Below are positions 45,115-53,804 of a stretch of 64,000 bases of DNA, piece by piece. The position numbers and the translations under genes were made by a program. The stretch comes from Methanobacteriota archaeon (GTDB lineage: Archaea > Thermoplasmatota > Poseidoniia > Poseidoniales > Thalassarchaeaceae): NCBI GenBank assembly GCA_011523055.1, contig WTHQ01000039.1, forward strand, positions 1 through 64,000, given 5' to 3'. Under the pieces are notes generated by a model that saw only the letters and a program-made list of their open reading frames with translations, was not told the origin of the DNA and made no database searches. Within the stretch, counting starts at the first letter, position 1. Each line of letters opens with the position of its first letter.

Positions 45115-45393
45115 TCACTCCGATTCATCGGTTTCAGACATCCGGATTATGGCCGATGTTAGGGCTATGGGTGCTCTATTTTCCCCCACCGTGTTCAGGA
45201 TCAGCCAACCTATGTTGAGCAGTATTGTGGCAATAGTCAATCCGCACGCGGCTCCAATCACAATATTACCCGCTGCATAAGCCTGCCCACCCGCTAAACT
45301 GGCGATTATAACCAACAAGAACCATGCTCGAGATGCCTCACTTGGCGTCCTGCGACCCTTATGATCATGCAGTGGTGCCAACAGGTCTCGCAT
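45115..45393 (-). CDS. Small membrane protein with two helices
   Basis: 92 residues. Two hydrophobic stretches (AWFLLVIIASLAGGQAYAAGNIVIGAACGL and TIATILLNIGWLIL) sit between a basic N-terminus and an acidic C-terminus. No family recognised. It ends six bases before the GNAT gene. Confidence 0.55.
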   Translation of the reverse strand: MRDLLAPLHDHKGRRTPSEASRAWFLLVIIASLAGGQAYAAGNIVIGAACGLTIATILLNIGWLILNTVGENRAPIALTSAIIRMSETDESE

Positions 45394-45479
45394 AACTGCG
45401 GTTCCGAACAGTGACCTATGAATGTCCGTTAAGGCTCTTTGACCCGTATTCTCATCTAGTGAGACTACTACCGGACCCT

Positions 45480-45884
45480 ATGGGCCTAACTGTGCCAGCA
45501 TGGGCTGCTCCCATTAGCATTGGCTCAATCATAACCATCGATGTTCTATTCATCGGTTGGGCTCCATCTGGTCCTTGGGAGGACCGTTCCTTTTCACTGG
45601 GTATTCTGGGTATTTTTGGCCTATTTTTGATCTATCTAGGATGGTTTAGATGGAAGTTCGGAGACACTGGGTTCGTACCCTGGATAAGCCTATGGAGCGA
45701 TGTTCCCCGTAGTGGGAGGTTGTTGTTGATGTCTGGTCTGATGACCATCTTGATAACCTGGTCTGTCATTGCTGATTCGGCTTTTCCACCTGCAGGTGGG
45801 CTCATTCTGAATCTGATTGGGTCTTTGCTCATGCTTCAAGGTGCATATGCTATTTTGACTACAAGTTGGCTCAGTGAGGCTTGA
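45480..45884 (+). CDS. Small four-helix membrane protein
   Basis: About 134 residues from the ATG at 45480. The track's GTG start at 45411 would leave only 17 bases to the divergent gene, so I prefer the ATG. Four hydrophobic segments are visible (IGSIITIDVLFIGW, GILGIFGLFLIYLGW, LLLMSGLMTILITWSV, LILNLIGSLLMLQGAYAIL). No family recognised. Its stop abuts the end of rnhA. Confidence 0.6.
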   Translation: MGLTVPAWAAPISIGSIITIDVLFIGWAPSGPWEDRSFSLGILGIFGLFLIYLGWFRWKFGDTGFVPWISLWSDVPRSGRLLLMSGLMTILITWSVIADSAFPPAGGLILNLIGSLLMLQGAYAILTTSWLSEA

Positions 45885-46415
45885 CTAACGGATACCAGGC
45901 TTCCAAAATTGCAATGGTTCTGGGTTCCTACCCTCCATGGCCCTGTACGCCAAATGATCAGCTCTCTCGTTCCAGCGGTGTCCCCTGTGTGCTCTTACGT
46001 GTTCTACACTTACGTCCCTGTTCAACTGGCATTCCAACCAAAGCGACCTGATACGTCGTACTAGCTCTTTGTTTGCCTTTGGTTTCCAATTTCCGTTTGC
46101 AAGATTAGAGGCATATAGCGAGTCTGATCTGATTGTGAGTGGGTCATCCCCCCCTTCTATGAGGGCCCATCTGAGAGCATGTCCTATTGCGGTCAATTCG
46201 GCTGTGTTATTCGATCCCACAGTTGCTCCAAGATAATCTGCCGATTCGGGGTTTGTCATGACTCGCCCACTTATCTCTTGCACTACTTCACCTTGGCCCC
46301 GGCCAGTTCCAGAGTCTCCTCTGACTATGCAGACGCCCCATCCAGCAATTGTCTCACTTCCGACATTACGGTTATCTCCACATGAGCCATCCACGTACAG
46401 ATGAAGAGGGGGCAT
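45885..46415 (-). CDS. rnhA: Ribonuclease HI
   Basis: 176 residues. The type 1 RNase H active-site residues are in LYVDGSCGDN (Asp), NNTAELTAIGHAL (Glu), RSDSLYA (Asp) and NERADHLA (last Asp). It cuts the RNA strand of RNA-DNA hybrids. An inserted loop (residues ~35-55) lengthens it compared with E. coli RNase HI. gcvH lies immediately upstream on the same strand. Confidence 0.93.
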   Translation of the reverse strand: MPPLHLYVDGSCGDNRNVGSETIAGWGVCIVRGDSGTGRGQGEVVQEISGRVMTNPESADYLGATVGSNNTAELTAIGHALRWALIEGGDDPLTIRSDSLYASNLANGNWKPKANKELVRRIRSLWLECQLNRDVSVEHVRAHRGHRWNERADHLAYRAMEGRNPEPLQFWKPGIR

Positions 46416-46418
46416 TAG

Positions 46419-46808
46419 TCACTCACCGAGCAAGGATCTGTATCCCTGATGGGTCAATAATTCTGAGAGATCCTCGGTATCCAACTTAATTTTGCATATC
46501 CATCCTTCACCGTAGGGGTCGCTGTTTACAGTCTCCGGCGCGGCTTCAAGGTCTTCATTGACCTCTACAATCTCCCCCGACAAAGGAGCGTATATCTCAG
46601 AAACGGACTTCACTGATTCCACACTTGCAAATGGCTCCATTGACTCTACTTTGTCACCAATCATTGGCAGTTCAACCCATACCACGTCTGTCAGGGCATC
46701 TTGAGCATAATCTGTAATCCCGATTGTGGCTATGCCGTTTTCGATGCTGACCCACTCGTGTTCAGCAGTATAACTGAGGTCCTCTGGTATGGATGACATG
46801 ATTACCAT
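46419..46808 (-). CDS. gcvH: Glycine cleavage system H protein
   Basis: About 129 residues from the ATG at 46808, or 126 from the second ATG at 46799. The track extends 49 residues upstream into the neighbouring ORF. The lipoylated lysine is in ASVESVKSVSEIYAP, and the N-terminal YTAEHEWVSIENGIATIGITDYAQ and C-terminal NSDPYGEGWICKIK are typical. It carries the aminomethyl group between the P and T proteins in glycine cleavage, feeding one-carbon units to folate. The other Gcv proteins are not in this window. Confidence 0.93.
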   Translation of the reverse strand: MVIMSSIPEDLSYTAEHEWVSIENGIATIGITDYAQDALTDVVWVELPMIGDKVESMEPFASVESVKSVSEIYAPLSGEIVEVNEDLEAAPETVNSDPYGEGWICKIKLDTEDLSELLTHQGYRSLLGE

Positions 46809-46842
46809 GCGGGAGTAGACGGAGGGTGAAGGTTTCGCTTTT

Positions 46843-47217
46843 TCATTTCGTTTCGTCTTCGATGATTCCAACTTCCAATTTCGCCCAAGCATCGGATATT
46901 CGTTCCACATCATTCGATTCCAGTCTCTCTTGTTCGAGCTTGCTCCACAGCTCATCCTCGGTGAGATTATCGAAAATCTCCGATATCTTGTCTGAAAAGG
47001 GGGCTTTTGGCGACCTGGTCAGTATCCACCAAGAATAGAATGAGAGGGCGCATAAGGATCCCAGCAAAACAAGCTCTGTTGACGCATAGCCACAGCCGAG
47101 TCGGTTACATTCAGTAATCTGTACCCAATCACCACGAATGCCAAGAGCAAGCACAATCAACAAGGCGATAGTAAACCCGATGAGGACCCTTGAGGCACGT
47201 TGCGCAGGACTCGTCAT
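46843..47217 (-). CDS. Small membrane protein with C-terminal acidic helix
   Basis: 124 residues from the ATG at 47217; a TTG at 47259 that overlaps the stop of the NTPase gene is the alternative. Two hydrophobic helices (VLIGFTIALLIVLALGI and LVLLGSLCALSFYSWWIL) are followed by a charged helical tail (DKISEIFDNLTEDELWSKLEQERLE). No family recognised. Confidence 0.6.
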   Translation of the reverse strand: MTSPAQRASRVLIGFTIALLIVLALGIRGDWVQITECNRLGCGYASTELVLLGSLCALSFYSWWILTRSPKAPFSDKISEIFDNLTEDELWSKLEQERLESNDVERISDAWAKLEVGIIEDETK

Positions 47218-47255
47218 GTAGAGTTCGAGGTGGAGGAGGTTCTCAATTGATGAGG

Positions 47256-47840
47256 TCAATATGTCTCCCTTACCAGCTTGTGGACCTTGTATGGCAGCAA
47301 TGCACGATTGACTGGTGTGACTTCAAGTATCCTTGCATCGTCTCTTCTCCTTATGTCTTGTAGCAGTGGGTGCCTGGATTTCTTGTGGAGCGTCAAAACT
47401 GTCGGCATGTCGAACTCAAGTGCTGCGCGCACTGACTTGACAAATGCCTCTGATTCCACTGAGAATTTTCCTATTTCGTCGATCACCAGCATCTCGCAAG
47501 TCTCAATGGTGCGTTCGATTGCTGGAACGGCTACTCTATCCAGTCCAGTGGGGTCGATTCCCAAGCCCAAAATCGTGGTTCTGGAGTCTATGTCCCTGTG
47601 TGCAATGACAGCGCGATCTCCTGTGATGATGTCGACGCACTCGAAGCCGATCCTTGCCCCGTCCTCAAGTATCGGTTCGGTCCTCATTCCTCCAATAATC
47701 GGCATACCCTGAGAACGATCATTACGCGATTTTCTCTCATTTTTCCGCTCATTAGTTATCATATCTACGACTTTTTCCATGACCGCGGATTTTCCTGATT
47801 TCGGCAAACCTGTAATGCCAATTTTTGGATGAATGCCCAT
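47256..47840 (-). CDS. THEP1-like nucleoside-triphosphatase
   Basis: 194 residues. The Walker A motif is GLPKSGKSA near the N-terminus and Walker B is MLVIDEIGKF; PIIGGMRTEPI and RDDARILEVTPVNR also fit the THEP1/NTPase family. These enzymes hydrolyse NTPs in vitro and their cellular role is not settled. It leads a run with the small membrane protein, gcvH and rnhA. Confidence 0.88.
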   Translation of the reverse strand: MGIHPKIGITGLPKSGKSAVMEKVVDMITNERKNERKSRNDRSQGMPIIGGMRTEPILEDGARIGFECVDIITGDRAVIAHRDIDSRTTILGLGIDPTGLDRVAVPAIERTIETCEMLVIDEIGKFSVESEAFVKSVRAALEFDMPTVLTLHKKSRHPLLQDIRRRDDARILEVTPVNRALLPYKVHKLVRETY

Positions 47841-47978
47841 CTTCTTTACTCCTCGTGCCTATGCCAAACTATGCGTTATAGGTGCCACTGGAGGAAGTTA
47901 TAGATCATAACATCTTCCATCAAATCAAATATCTATTTTCCTTATCCTAGACATTTGGTTCCGGTTTCAGTATTGGGT

Positions 47979-48581
47979 TTAATCCATAGCTAAACAAAAT
48001 TGTCCATACTTAAACTCAATTATTTTGGCCCTCTGAACAAGGTGTGCGATCGCCTCGTCTACCTCTTCTTCCTGAAGTCCAGAAGGAATCAATTCGCTAA
48101 GGATAGCTTCCCAAGTAATGAATTCTGAACCCTCTGCATCTGCCATCTCTGCCATCTCTAGTATTCTTGCAGAAATCATCGCAAGCATCGGATCATCATC
48201 TGATAGGCGGACGTCATTGCCTCCTACGAATTCAACTGGCGGCATAGGGTTGCTTTCCACCACAACATTTTCTTCATCATAAACATCGAAAAGATTCCTC
48301 TGGGATGGGTCCTGTCTGTGCAATGCATTGGCCTCGTTCAATCTATCCATGTATCTGGCTATGTCATCGATTCTGGATAGTCTCTGTTCCAATCTCAGCT
48401 TCTCTCTTCCCAAATGAGACGCAGTCAGCTCGAGTTCTTCTGTGGCGCATTTGTCCAACCATTGCATTAGGCTCCAATTTGGATTCATTTTCATCATGGC
48501 GTCGCACAATGTTGTAACTGAGTCTGGTAACCCTGTTACATCCATTGGATTCTCCCTACCTGTTGATTCATCACCACTCAT
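47979..48581 (-). CDS. Hypothetical protein with C-terminal winged-helix-like domain
   Basis: 200 residues, acidic. The middle (residues ~55-95, EELELTASHLGREKLRLEQRLSRIDD) looks like a coiled coil. The last ~65 residues (FITWEAILSELIPSGLQEEEVDEAIAHLVQRAKIIEFKYG) have the helix-helix-strand layout of a winged helix. No family recognised; a DNA-binding or replication-linked role is possible but unproven. The ~140 bases between its neighbour (THEP1) and its 3' end hold nothing I recognise. Confidence 0.6.
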   Translation of the reverse strand: MSGDESTGRENPMDVTGLPDSVTTLCDAMMKMNPNWSLMQWLDKCATEELELTASHLGREKLRLEQRLSRIDDIARYMDRLNEANALHRQDPSQRNLFDVYDEENVVVESNPMPPVEFVGGNDVRLSDDDPMLAMISARILEMAEMADAEGSEFITWEAILSELIPSGLQEEEVDEAIAHLVQRAKIIEFKYGQFCLAMD

Positions 48582-48680
48582 GGCTGATGATTTTCGTATG
48601 GACGTCTATGAACAATGCGCCTCACGAGGTTAAAGTCAATTGGGGTTTGCTTGATGTAGGATTCCATTCTGCGAAGTACG

Positions 48681-49877
48681 ATGGCCGCATATCGCATTAT
48701 CGCTCTTCCTGGAGATGGGACTGGCCGAGAAGTGATGAATGAGGCCCTGAAAGTACTGGGGGTCTTCCAAGAAAATGGTCCCATTGACTTCGAAATCAAG
48801 GTTATTCCATGTGGTGGACAACACTACCTAGAAACCGGCGAACAATGGCCGGAAGGTTCTTTCGAGATCTGCAGGGATGAAAGTGACGCGATTCTCCTTG
48901 GTGCGATTGGATGGCCAGAGGCCAGGCTGCCAAACGGTGATGTGGCAGGTGGCGAGGTGATTCTCGGCTTGAGGTCTGGACTTGACCTGTACGCCAATGT
49001 AAGGCCTGTGAAACTCTACAAAGGTGTTAATCACAAGGTCCATGGTGTGCACAAGGAGATTTGGGACTCCTCGTTGGTTGACTTGGTTATGGTGAGAGAG
49101 AATACTGAAGGCCTGTACCATTCTCTTCTCAGGAGAATGGCCCAATCCGCAGTCGGGAAGAAGGACGAGAAGTTGGTTATCGAGAAATTTCCTGGCTTGG
49201 AGGGGGAGTTCCGATGGGATCCGCGGCCGATTTCAAGGAACGGAAGCGAGCGTATTCACAAGTTCTGTTTTGAGCTGGCTGAACGAAGATCGATTAAATT
49301 GGGAGTGCCGCAAAGTGTGACTTGCGTGGACAAATCCAATGTCCTCAGAGGCTGTCAACTGTTCCGTTCCATTTTCCGTGAAGTCGCAGAATCATACCCG
49401 GGAATAGAGGCCAAGGAGGCTTACATTGACGCTTTCACTATGTGGCTGGTGAGGGATCCGGAGGATCTTGACGTAGTGGTTCTCCCTAATATGTTCGGAG
49501 ACATAGCTACTGACCTTGCCTCGGTACTGCAAGGGGGGATGGGCATGGCTGCATCTGCGAACCTCGGAGACCACCACATGATGTTCGAGCCCGTGCATGG
49601 TTCGTCGCCCAAGCACGCCGGGAAAAACAGGGTAAATCCAATCGCAATGCTGTCTTCGCTTCAACTGATGTTGGAAAATCTCGCAATCCGGCATAATGAC
49701 TCTGTTCTGGAAGAATTTGGCAACGTCCTTCAAGAGTCAATCTCCCAACATCTTTCCTCGAACGGGCCGAAGACCTACGACATTGGCGGTCAGGGTACCA
49801 CCTCAGAAGTCGGGGATGCAATTGCGTCGAGGGTTGCACATCTATTGACCGCGGACGAGAAAGGCTCTCAACGTTGA
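48681..49877 (+). CDS. Isopropylmalate/isocitrate dehydrogenase family enzyme
   Basis: 398 residues. It has the decarboxylating dehydrogenase pattern: IIALPGDGTGREVM, LLGAIGWPEARLP, LYANVRPVKLY, MVRENTEGLY, DKSNVLRGCQLFR and NMFGDIATDLAS (metal-binding Asp), then EPVHGSSPKHAGKNRVNPIA. The YANVRP and DKSNVL motifs are closer to 3-isopropylmalate or tartrate dehydrogenase than to isocitrate dehydrogenase. No leu genes are near, so the substrate is not assigned. Its 3' end overlaps the facing gene by ten bases. Confidence 0.85.
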   Translation: MAAYRIIALPGDGTGREVMNEALKVLGVFQENGPIDFEIKVIPCGGQHYLETGEQWPEGSFEICRDESDAILLGAIGWPEARLPNGDVAGGEVILGLRSGLDLYANVRPVKLYKGVNHKVHGVHKEIWDSSLVDLVMVRENTEGLYHSLLRRMAQSAVGKKDEKLVIEKFPGLEGEFRWDPRPISRNGSERIHKFCFELAERRSIKLGVPQSVTCVDKSNVLRGCQLFRSIFREVAESYPGIEAKEAYIDAFTMWLVRDPEDLDVVVLPNMFGDIATDLASVLQGGMGMAASANLGDHHMMFEPVHGSSPKHAGKNRVNPIAMLSSLQLMLENLAIRHNDSVLEEFGNVLQESISQHLSSNGPKTYDIGGQGTTSEVGDAIASRVAHLLTADEKGSQR

Positions 49878-50662
49878 AGTTGCTTTACTGCTGTTGCTAT
49901 CTCACTTAGAGCATCCTCTAGAATTGTTCGGTTGTTCCAATCTGATAGGTCATGTGATGGACCATGCAGTGCCATCCTAACCATTTGTCGGATTGCTCGA
50001 CTGACTTCATCAACGATTGTGACAGAGGCCCTCATCGAAGTCCTTGAGAGTGGATTTAGGTCTATGACGAGGACTTGTTTGCCCATAGCGACCAGTGCCT
50101 CGCATCTATCTCCGTCCTCCAATGGCACCATGACAACGTCTGCTTGAAAAATCCCCAATGAGGAGCATGAAGCTCTTGGTCCGTGAAGACCGGGTATCTC
50201 TGCATCGGGATTCTCGCCGTAGATCCTTACCGATTCCACCATTTCCCTCCATGTCTTGATTGCTATTTTGGGGGAAGGTGGGGTTTCAATGACCTTGTTC
50301 CTCTTCTTTTGGATGTCAGCCAGCAATAAGCGCATTCTATCGTCCGTTCTGTAAAATATGTTGACCTCGATGTTACTCTTGGTCAATGCTGCGAGGCAAA
50401 TGGCCTCCTCACCAGCGAGTACTGTGGAGTTTCCATTGAGAGAGATGACTGGTGATTTGGCATGAAAAAGGCGGTTCAATGCCTCTCGTTGAGCTGCCTT
50501 TGCGGAATCCGTTGTCCTTTCGCCAATGAGGTAGTCGAATGCCTCTCCCCTTCCATGGGCGATTAGAGCTGAATCGGCCAGTAGCCCTGCTGCTTGCGCG
50601 TCCACTATTCTCTGTCTGGACAGCAAAGAGTCTCTTCTTGGATGGTCGTCTGGAATTGTCAC
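49868..50662 (-). CDS. 4-phosphopantoate--beta-alanine ligase (archaeal phosphopantothenate synthetase)
   Basis: 264 residues. The COG1701-type pattern is visible: GEAFDYLIGERTTDSAKAA, SPVISLNGNSTVLAGEEA and IEVNIFYRTDDRM. It joins 4-phosphopantoate and beta-alanine, the second step of the archaeal CoA route; the first step is the pantoate kinase at 25268-26254. It begins with a GTG that overlaps the stop of nadC by four bases, so these two cofactor genes are coupled. Confidence 0.85.
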   Translation of the reverse strand: MTIPDDHPRRDSLLSRQRIVDAQAAGLLADSALIAHGRGEAFDYLIGERTTDSAKAAQREALNRLFHAKSPVISLNGNSTVLAGEEAICLAALTKSNIEVNIFYRTDDRMRLLLADIQKKRNKVIETPPSPKIAIKTWREMVESVRIYGENPDAEIPGLHGPRASCSSLGIFQADVVMVPLEDGDRCEALVAMGKQVLVIDLNPLSRTSMRASVTIVDEVSRAIRQMVRMALHGPSHDLSDWNNRTILEDALSEIATAVKQLQR

Positions 50663-51564
50663 TGTAGGGCCTCCACAAGCATTGTCATGTCTACAATGTC
50701 AGGCTGCATGGTGATGGATCCTGATGAAACCAAGTCTGCGCCTGAGAGTGCCCAGTGCTCCAGGTTTTCCTGTCTAACTCTGCCCGAGCCCTCCAGAATG
50801 AAGAGTTTCCTAACTCCCATCTCTATGAGTTTATCCGAGAATTTTCGACATACAGAGGGCCCTAGATTATCCAACATCAGAGTGATTCGTCCATCTCCAG
50901 ATGAGTCTCTCTGCAAGTCGATCCACGCGTTGGCTACTTGGAGTGCGTGATCCATCGAAACCACTTCAACTACCGGAAAATCAGTTGATTCACCACAAAT
51001 CAAAAGGATTTCTCTCAATGTTAATTTTGACGATGAAAAATCATTTTCCTTTATCATCAGCCCATCAGATCGATCTAGACGATGTGTTAGTCCGCCGCCA
51101 ACATGTACCGCCCACTTGTCAAGGACACCCCAATTTGTTTTCCTTGTTGCTGCGAGAGAGACATTGCCCAATTCCTCGCACCACCTTGACGTCGTAGATG
51201 CTATTCCACTCATTCTAGTGATTAGATTCATACAAATTCTTTCGATTTGTAAAATCTCTATTGAGTTGGCGTCTATTGTCACTATTTCCTGACCTTGATC
51301 AAATCTATGGCCTTCTGAAAAGAACCATTGCATTGTCCAATTTTTGCAGTGTTTTTGTATTAGGTACTCTAGGACAGGCCTCCCTGAAAGGATTCCACTT
51401 TCTTTGGCAATTATCCTAGATCGGGATCGACCGTGTGAAATCATATCCGAGGATGTTTGGTCATCAAGGTACATAGCCGTGGCCCAATTATTGATCGAGC
51501 TGGCGAACCTTTCGGTGGGGCCCTGGTTCCACAACAAGTGAGATCTGTCATGGGGCAGGTCCAT
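50659..51564 (-). CDS. nadC: Nicotinate-nucleotide pyrophosphorylase (quinolinate phosphoribosyltransferase)
   Basis: 301 residues. The family stretch NLITRMSGIASTTSRW, AATRKTNWGVLDKWAVHVGGGLTHRLDRSDGLMIKEND and a C-terminal ALSGADLVSSGSIT are conserved. It converts quinolinate and PRPP to nicotinate mononucleotide in NAD synthesis. NadA and NadB are not in the window. Confidence 0.9.
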   Translation of the reverse strand: MDLPHDRSHLLWNQGPTERFASSINNWATAMYLDDQTSSDMISHGRSRSRIIAKESGILSGRPVLEYLIQKHCKNWTMQWFFSEGHRFDQGQEIVTIDANSIEILQIERICMNLITRMSGIASTTSRWCEELGNVSLAATRKTNWGVLDKWAVHVGGGLTHRLDRSDGLMIKENDFSSSKLTLREILLICGESTDFPVVEVVSMDHALQVANAWIDLQRDSSGDGRITLMLDNLGPSVCRKFSDKLIEMGVRKLFILEGSGRVRQENLEHWALSGADLVSSGSITMQPDIVDMTMLVEALQ

Positions 51565-51624
51565 GCATTAGCCTCTGCAGAGCCGGATATAACCGTCGCT
51601 GATGTATCATCTGAATTTACATTT

Positions 51625-51726
51625 TCACGCTACCAAAGGCGTGACAGCCATGACGGCGATAGCAAATGACGCATATGTCCCAATCAGGAATGCTAGTATC
51701 GTTCCAATATTCATAACATGGTCCAT
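51625..51726 (-). CDS. Candidate 33-residue single-helix membrane peptide
   Basis: Too short for the ORF track. The minus strand from the ATG at 51726 reads MDHVMNIGTILAFLIGTYA... and ends in MAVTPLVA before a TGA. Almost the whole peptide is one hydrophobic helix with only one acidic residue. It lies 64 bases after pcc1 in an otherwise empty 226-base gap between pcc1 and nadC, on the same strand as both. Without conservation data it remains a candidate. In archaea such peptides can be small subunits of membrane complexes. Confidence 0.4.
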   Translation of the reverse strand: MDHVMNIGTILAFLIGTYASFAIAVMAVTPLVA

Positions 51727-51790
51727 CAACGTGTGTAATATGAAGGAGTGTATTTCGAATTCCTTCCAAAAACATCCCCACTCGCGGCCA

Positions 51791-52027
51791 TTACTGGAGT
51801 ATGTCTAGCGCCATGGAAGCCGCACCAAGGCAAGCGAGGATGTCATCTGCAGTTTCCTTGGCTGAAGAGAGTGATCTTGAATTGATCGTGATGGATGCGA
51901 GAAATTCGGTTCCTTGGGTGATGTATTCGATAGTGAAAGATTCAGTATCATCTGGCATGATGGATTCAATAGTCCTTGTAATCTGATCTTGGTCCCCCTT
52001 CAATTGAATCACTATAGTTGATTCCAT
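51791..52027 (-). CDS. pcc1: KEOPS complex subunit Pcc1-like
   Basis: 78 residues, the size of archaeal Pcc1. The pattern of two strands and two helices is kept (STIVIQLKGDQDQITRTIESIMPDD, FLASITINSRSLSSAKETADDILACLGAASMAL). Pcc1 dimerises the KEOPS complex that adds threonylcarbamoyl to A37 of tRNAs reading ANN codons. The assignment rests on fold pattern and size; other KEOPS genes are outside the window. Confidence 0.7.
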   Translation of the reverse strand: MESTIVIQLKGDQDQITRTIESIMPDDTESFTIEYITQGTEFLASITINSRSLSSAKETADDILACLGAASMALDILQ

Positions 52028-52110
52028 GTCCTCACGATGATGTTTTCATTCTTTGACTCATCGGACATCTAGACCGATGGCCACATCAACCCCATTGCCC
52101 TCGGAGTGTT

Positions 52111-53766
52111 GTGGCCAGAGAATTAATTCGATTGGAAGGGGTGCACAGGTCCTTCGGCCCAACAACAGTTCTTGAAGGTGTAAACGTTAGGATAGAGGAA
52201 GGAGATAGGATTGGAATTGTCGGTCACAATGGTGCGGGAAAAACAACCTTACTGAGGACCATCTCACAGCAGGATCAAGATTTGGGAGAGATCTCACTTG
52301 CGCCCGGATTGAGGATTGCATTCCTAACTCAAGTAAGGGATATTGCCGAAGGTGCGACATTACAGGAAGAATTGAGTCGAAAGGGGCGGCAATTTGAGGA
52401 AATAGACGTAGAGCTAGCCAATATTGAGGAGAGGATGGCAGACCCGTCCTTCTACGAAGGAGATTGGCAAGCAGATATCGATCGTTACCAGGAGTTGCAA
52501 AGCATGAATGCTAAATCGGGCGGCGCGAACGTCGCGAGTAGGGCCCAGGAAATTCTCCGGGCTCTCGATCTGTCGCAACATCCAATGGACACACAACTCG
52601 ACCTCCTCTCTGGTGGGGAGAGGGCTAAAGTAGCACTCGCTAGGCAGCTGGTTGGTCTGTCTGAGATCGAAGTTTTCTTCCTGGACGAGCCAACCAATCA
52701 CCTGGACCTTGAAACACTAGACTGGCTTGAGCAATTTTTACTCGAATTTGACGGAGCAATCGTCGTTGTCAGTCATGATAGATATTTTCTGGATAGGATA
52801 TGCAACGCGATACTCGAAGTACAGGACGCCCATGTGAAGGGATACGTGGGTGATTATTCCTCCTACCTAAGGCAAAAGGCCCTTTTCCTTCAGACCCTTG
52901 ACGATCGTATCGAGAAGACGCAGAAGGAGCTTCGCCGGCTTAAAGGGGCGGTTCAATCGATGAAGTCAGCCAATAAGTACGACAAGTCCATCTCTCAGAA
53001 GCATGTGATGATCAATCGCGCGCAGCGCGAATTGAAGTGGCTTAGGTCACTGAAACCAAAGTCTCGACGTGGCCTGAAGTTCTCACTAGAGTCGAGTGAG
53101 AAGTCCAGTCTTGAGGTTCTTGACATCAAGAATGGAAAGTTGACTTTCAGTGAGTTGGATCGCCCTATTTTTGACTCGATTGAGATCGGAGTTAGGAGAG
53201 GTCAGAAAATAGGGGTTGTAGGTGGGAATGGAGCGGGTAAAACCACGCTTCTGAGGACTATAATGGGGGAATTGAAGTTGGACGAGGGAAGTGTCGATGT
53301 GAGGCCGGGTGTGAAGGTCGGTTACTTCCACCAAGATCACAGATCATTAGATTTCAATCTAACACCAATCGAACAGATTAGGTTTTTGAAGCCGAGGATG
53401 GAATATGGGGAAATTAGGGCATTATTGGGGCAATTCCAATTTACAAAGGACATGGTGGAAACGAAACTCAGTTCCTTGAGCGGAGGAGAGAGGGCGCGCA
53501 TTGCTTTGCTCAAATTGTTGCTGGAGGAAAATAATCTACTACTGCTGGACGAGCCCACTAACCACCTCGACACGGATGCAAAAGAGGCTTTGGAGGAGGC
53601 CTTGGTCGGATACGATGGGAGTATTATCACGGTTAGTCACGACCGGTGGTTCCTCGACAAAGTGTGTGATACCATTTGGGAAGTTCCCGGAGACGGTCGT
53701 GTGGTTGTGTGGCCCGGAAACTACAGTAGATACATGGAGAGGGTTCGCAGAAGAAAAATCGGTTAG
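52111..53766 (+). CDS. ABC-F family ATPase
   Basis: 551 residues with a GTG start. Two ABC domains are present: Walker A VGHNGAGKTTLL and VGGNGAGKTTLL, signatures LSGGERAKVALA and LSGGERARIALL, and Walker B FFLDEPTNHLDL and LLLDEPTNHLDT. No membrane segment. A charged linker of about 80 residues (KTQKELRRLKGAVQSMKSANKY) joins them. This matches ABC-F proteins, which act on ribosomes as translation factors rather than as transporters. Confidence 0.92.
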   Translation: MARELIRLEGVHRSFGPTTVLEGVNVRIEEGDRIGIVGHNGAGKTTLLRTISQQDQDLGEISLAPGLRIAFLTQVRDIAEGATLQEELSRKGRQFEEIDVELANIEERMADPSFYEGDWQADIDRYQELQSMNAKSGGANVASRAQEILRALDLSQHPMDTQLDLLSGGERAKVALARQLVGLSEIEVFFLDEPTNHLDLETLDWLEQFLLEFDGAIVVVSHDRYFLDRICNAILEVQDAHVKGYVGDYSSYLRQKALFLQTLDDRIEKTQKELRRLKGAVQSMKSANKYDKSISQKHVMINRAQRELKWLRSLKPKSRRGLKFSLESSEKSSLEVLDIKNGKLTFSELDRPIFDSIEIGVRRGQKIGVVGGNGAGKTTLLRTIMGELKLDEGSVDVRPGVKVGYFHQDHRSLDFNLTPIEQIRFLKPRMEYGEIRALLGQFQFTKDMVETKLSSLSGGERARIALLKLLLEENNLLLLDEPTNHLDTDAKEALEEALVGYDGSIITVSHDRWFLDKVCDTIWEVPGDGRVVVWPGNYSRYMERVRRRKIG

Positions 53767-53804
53767 AGAAGAAGATGGTTGAATCCATTTGTTGGGCCAT
53801 CTAC

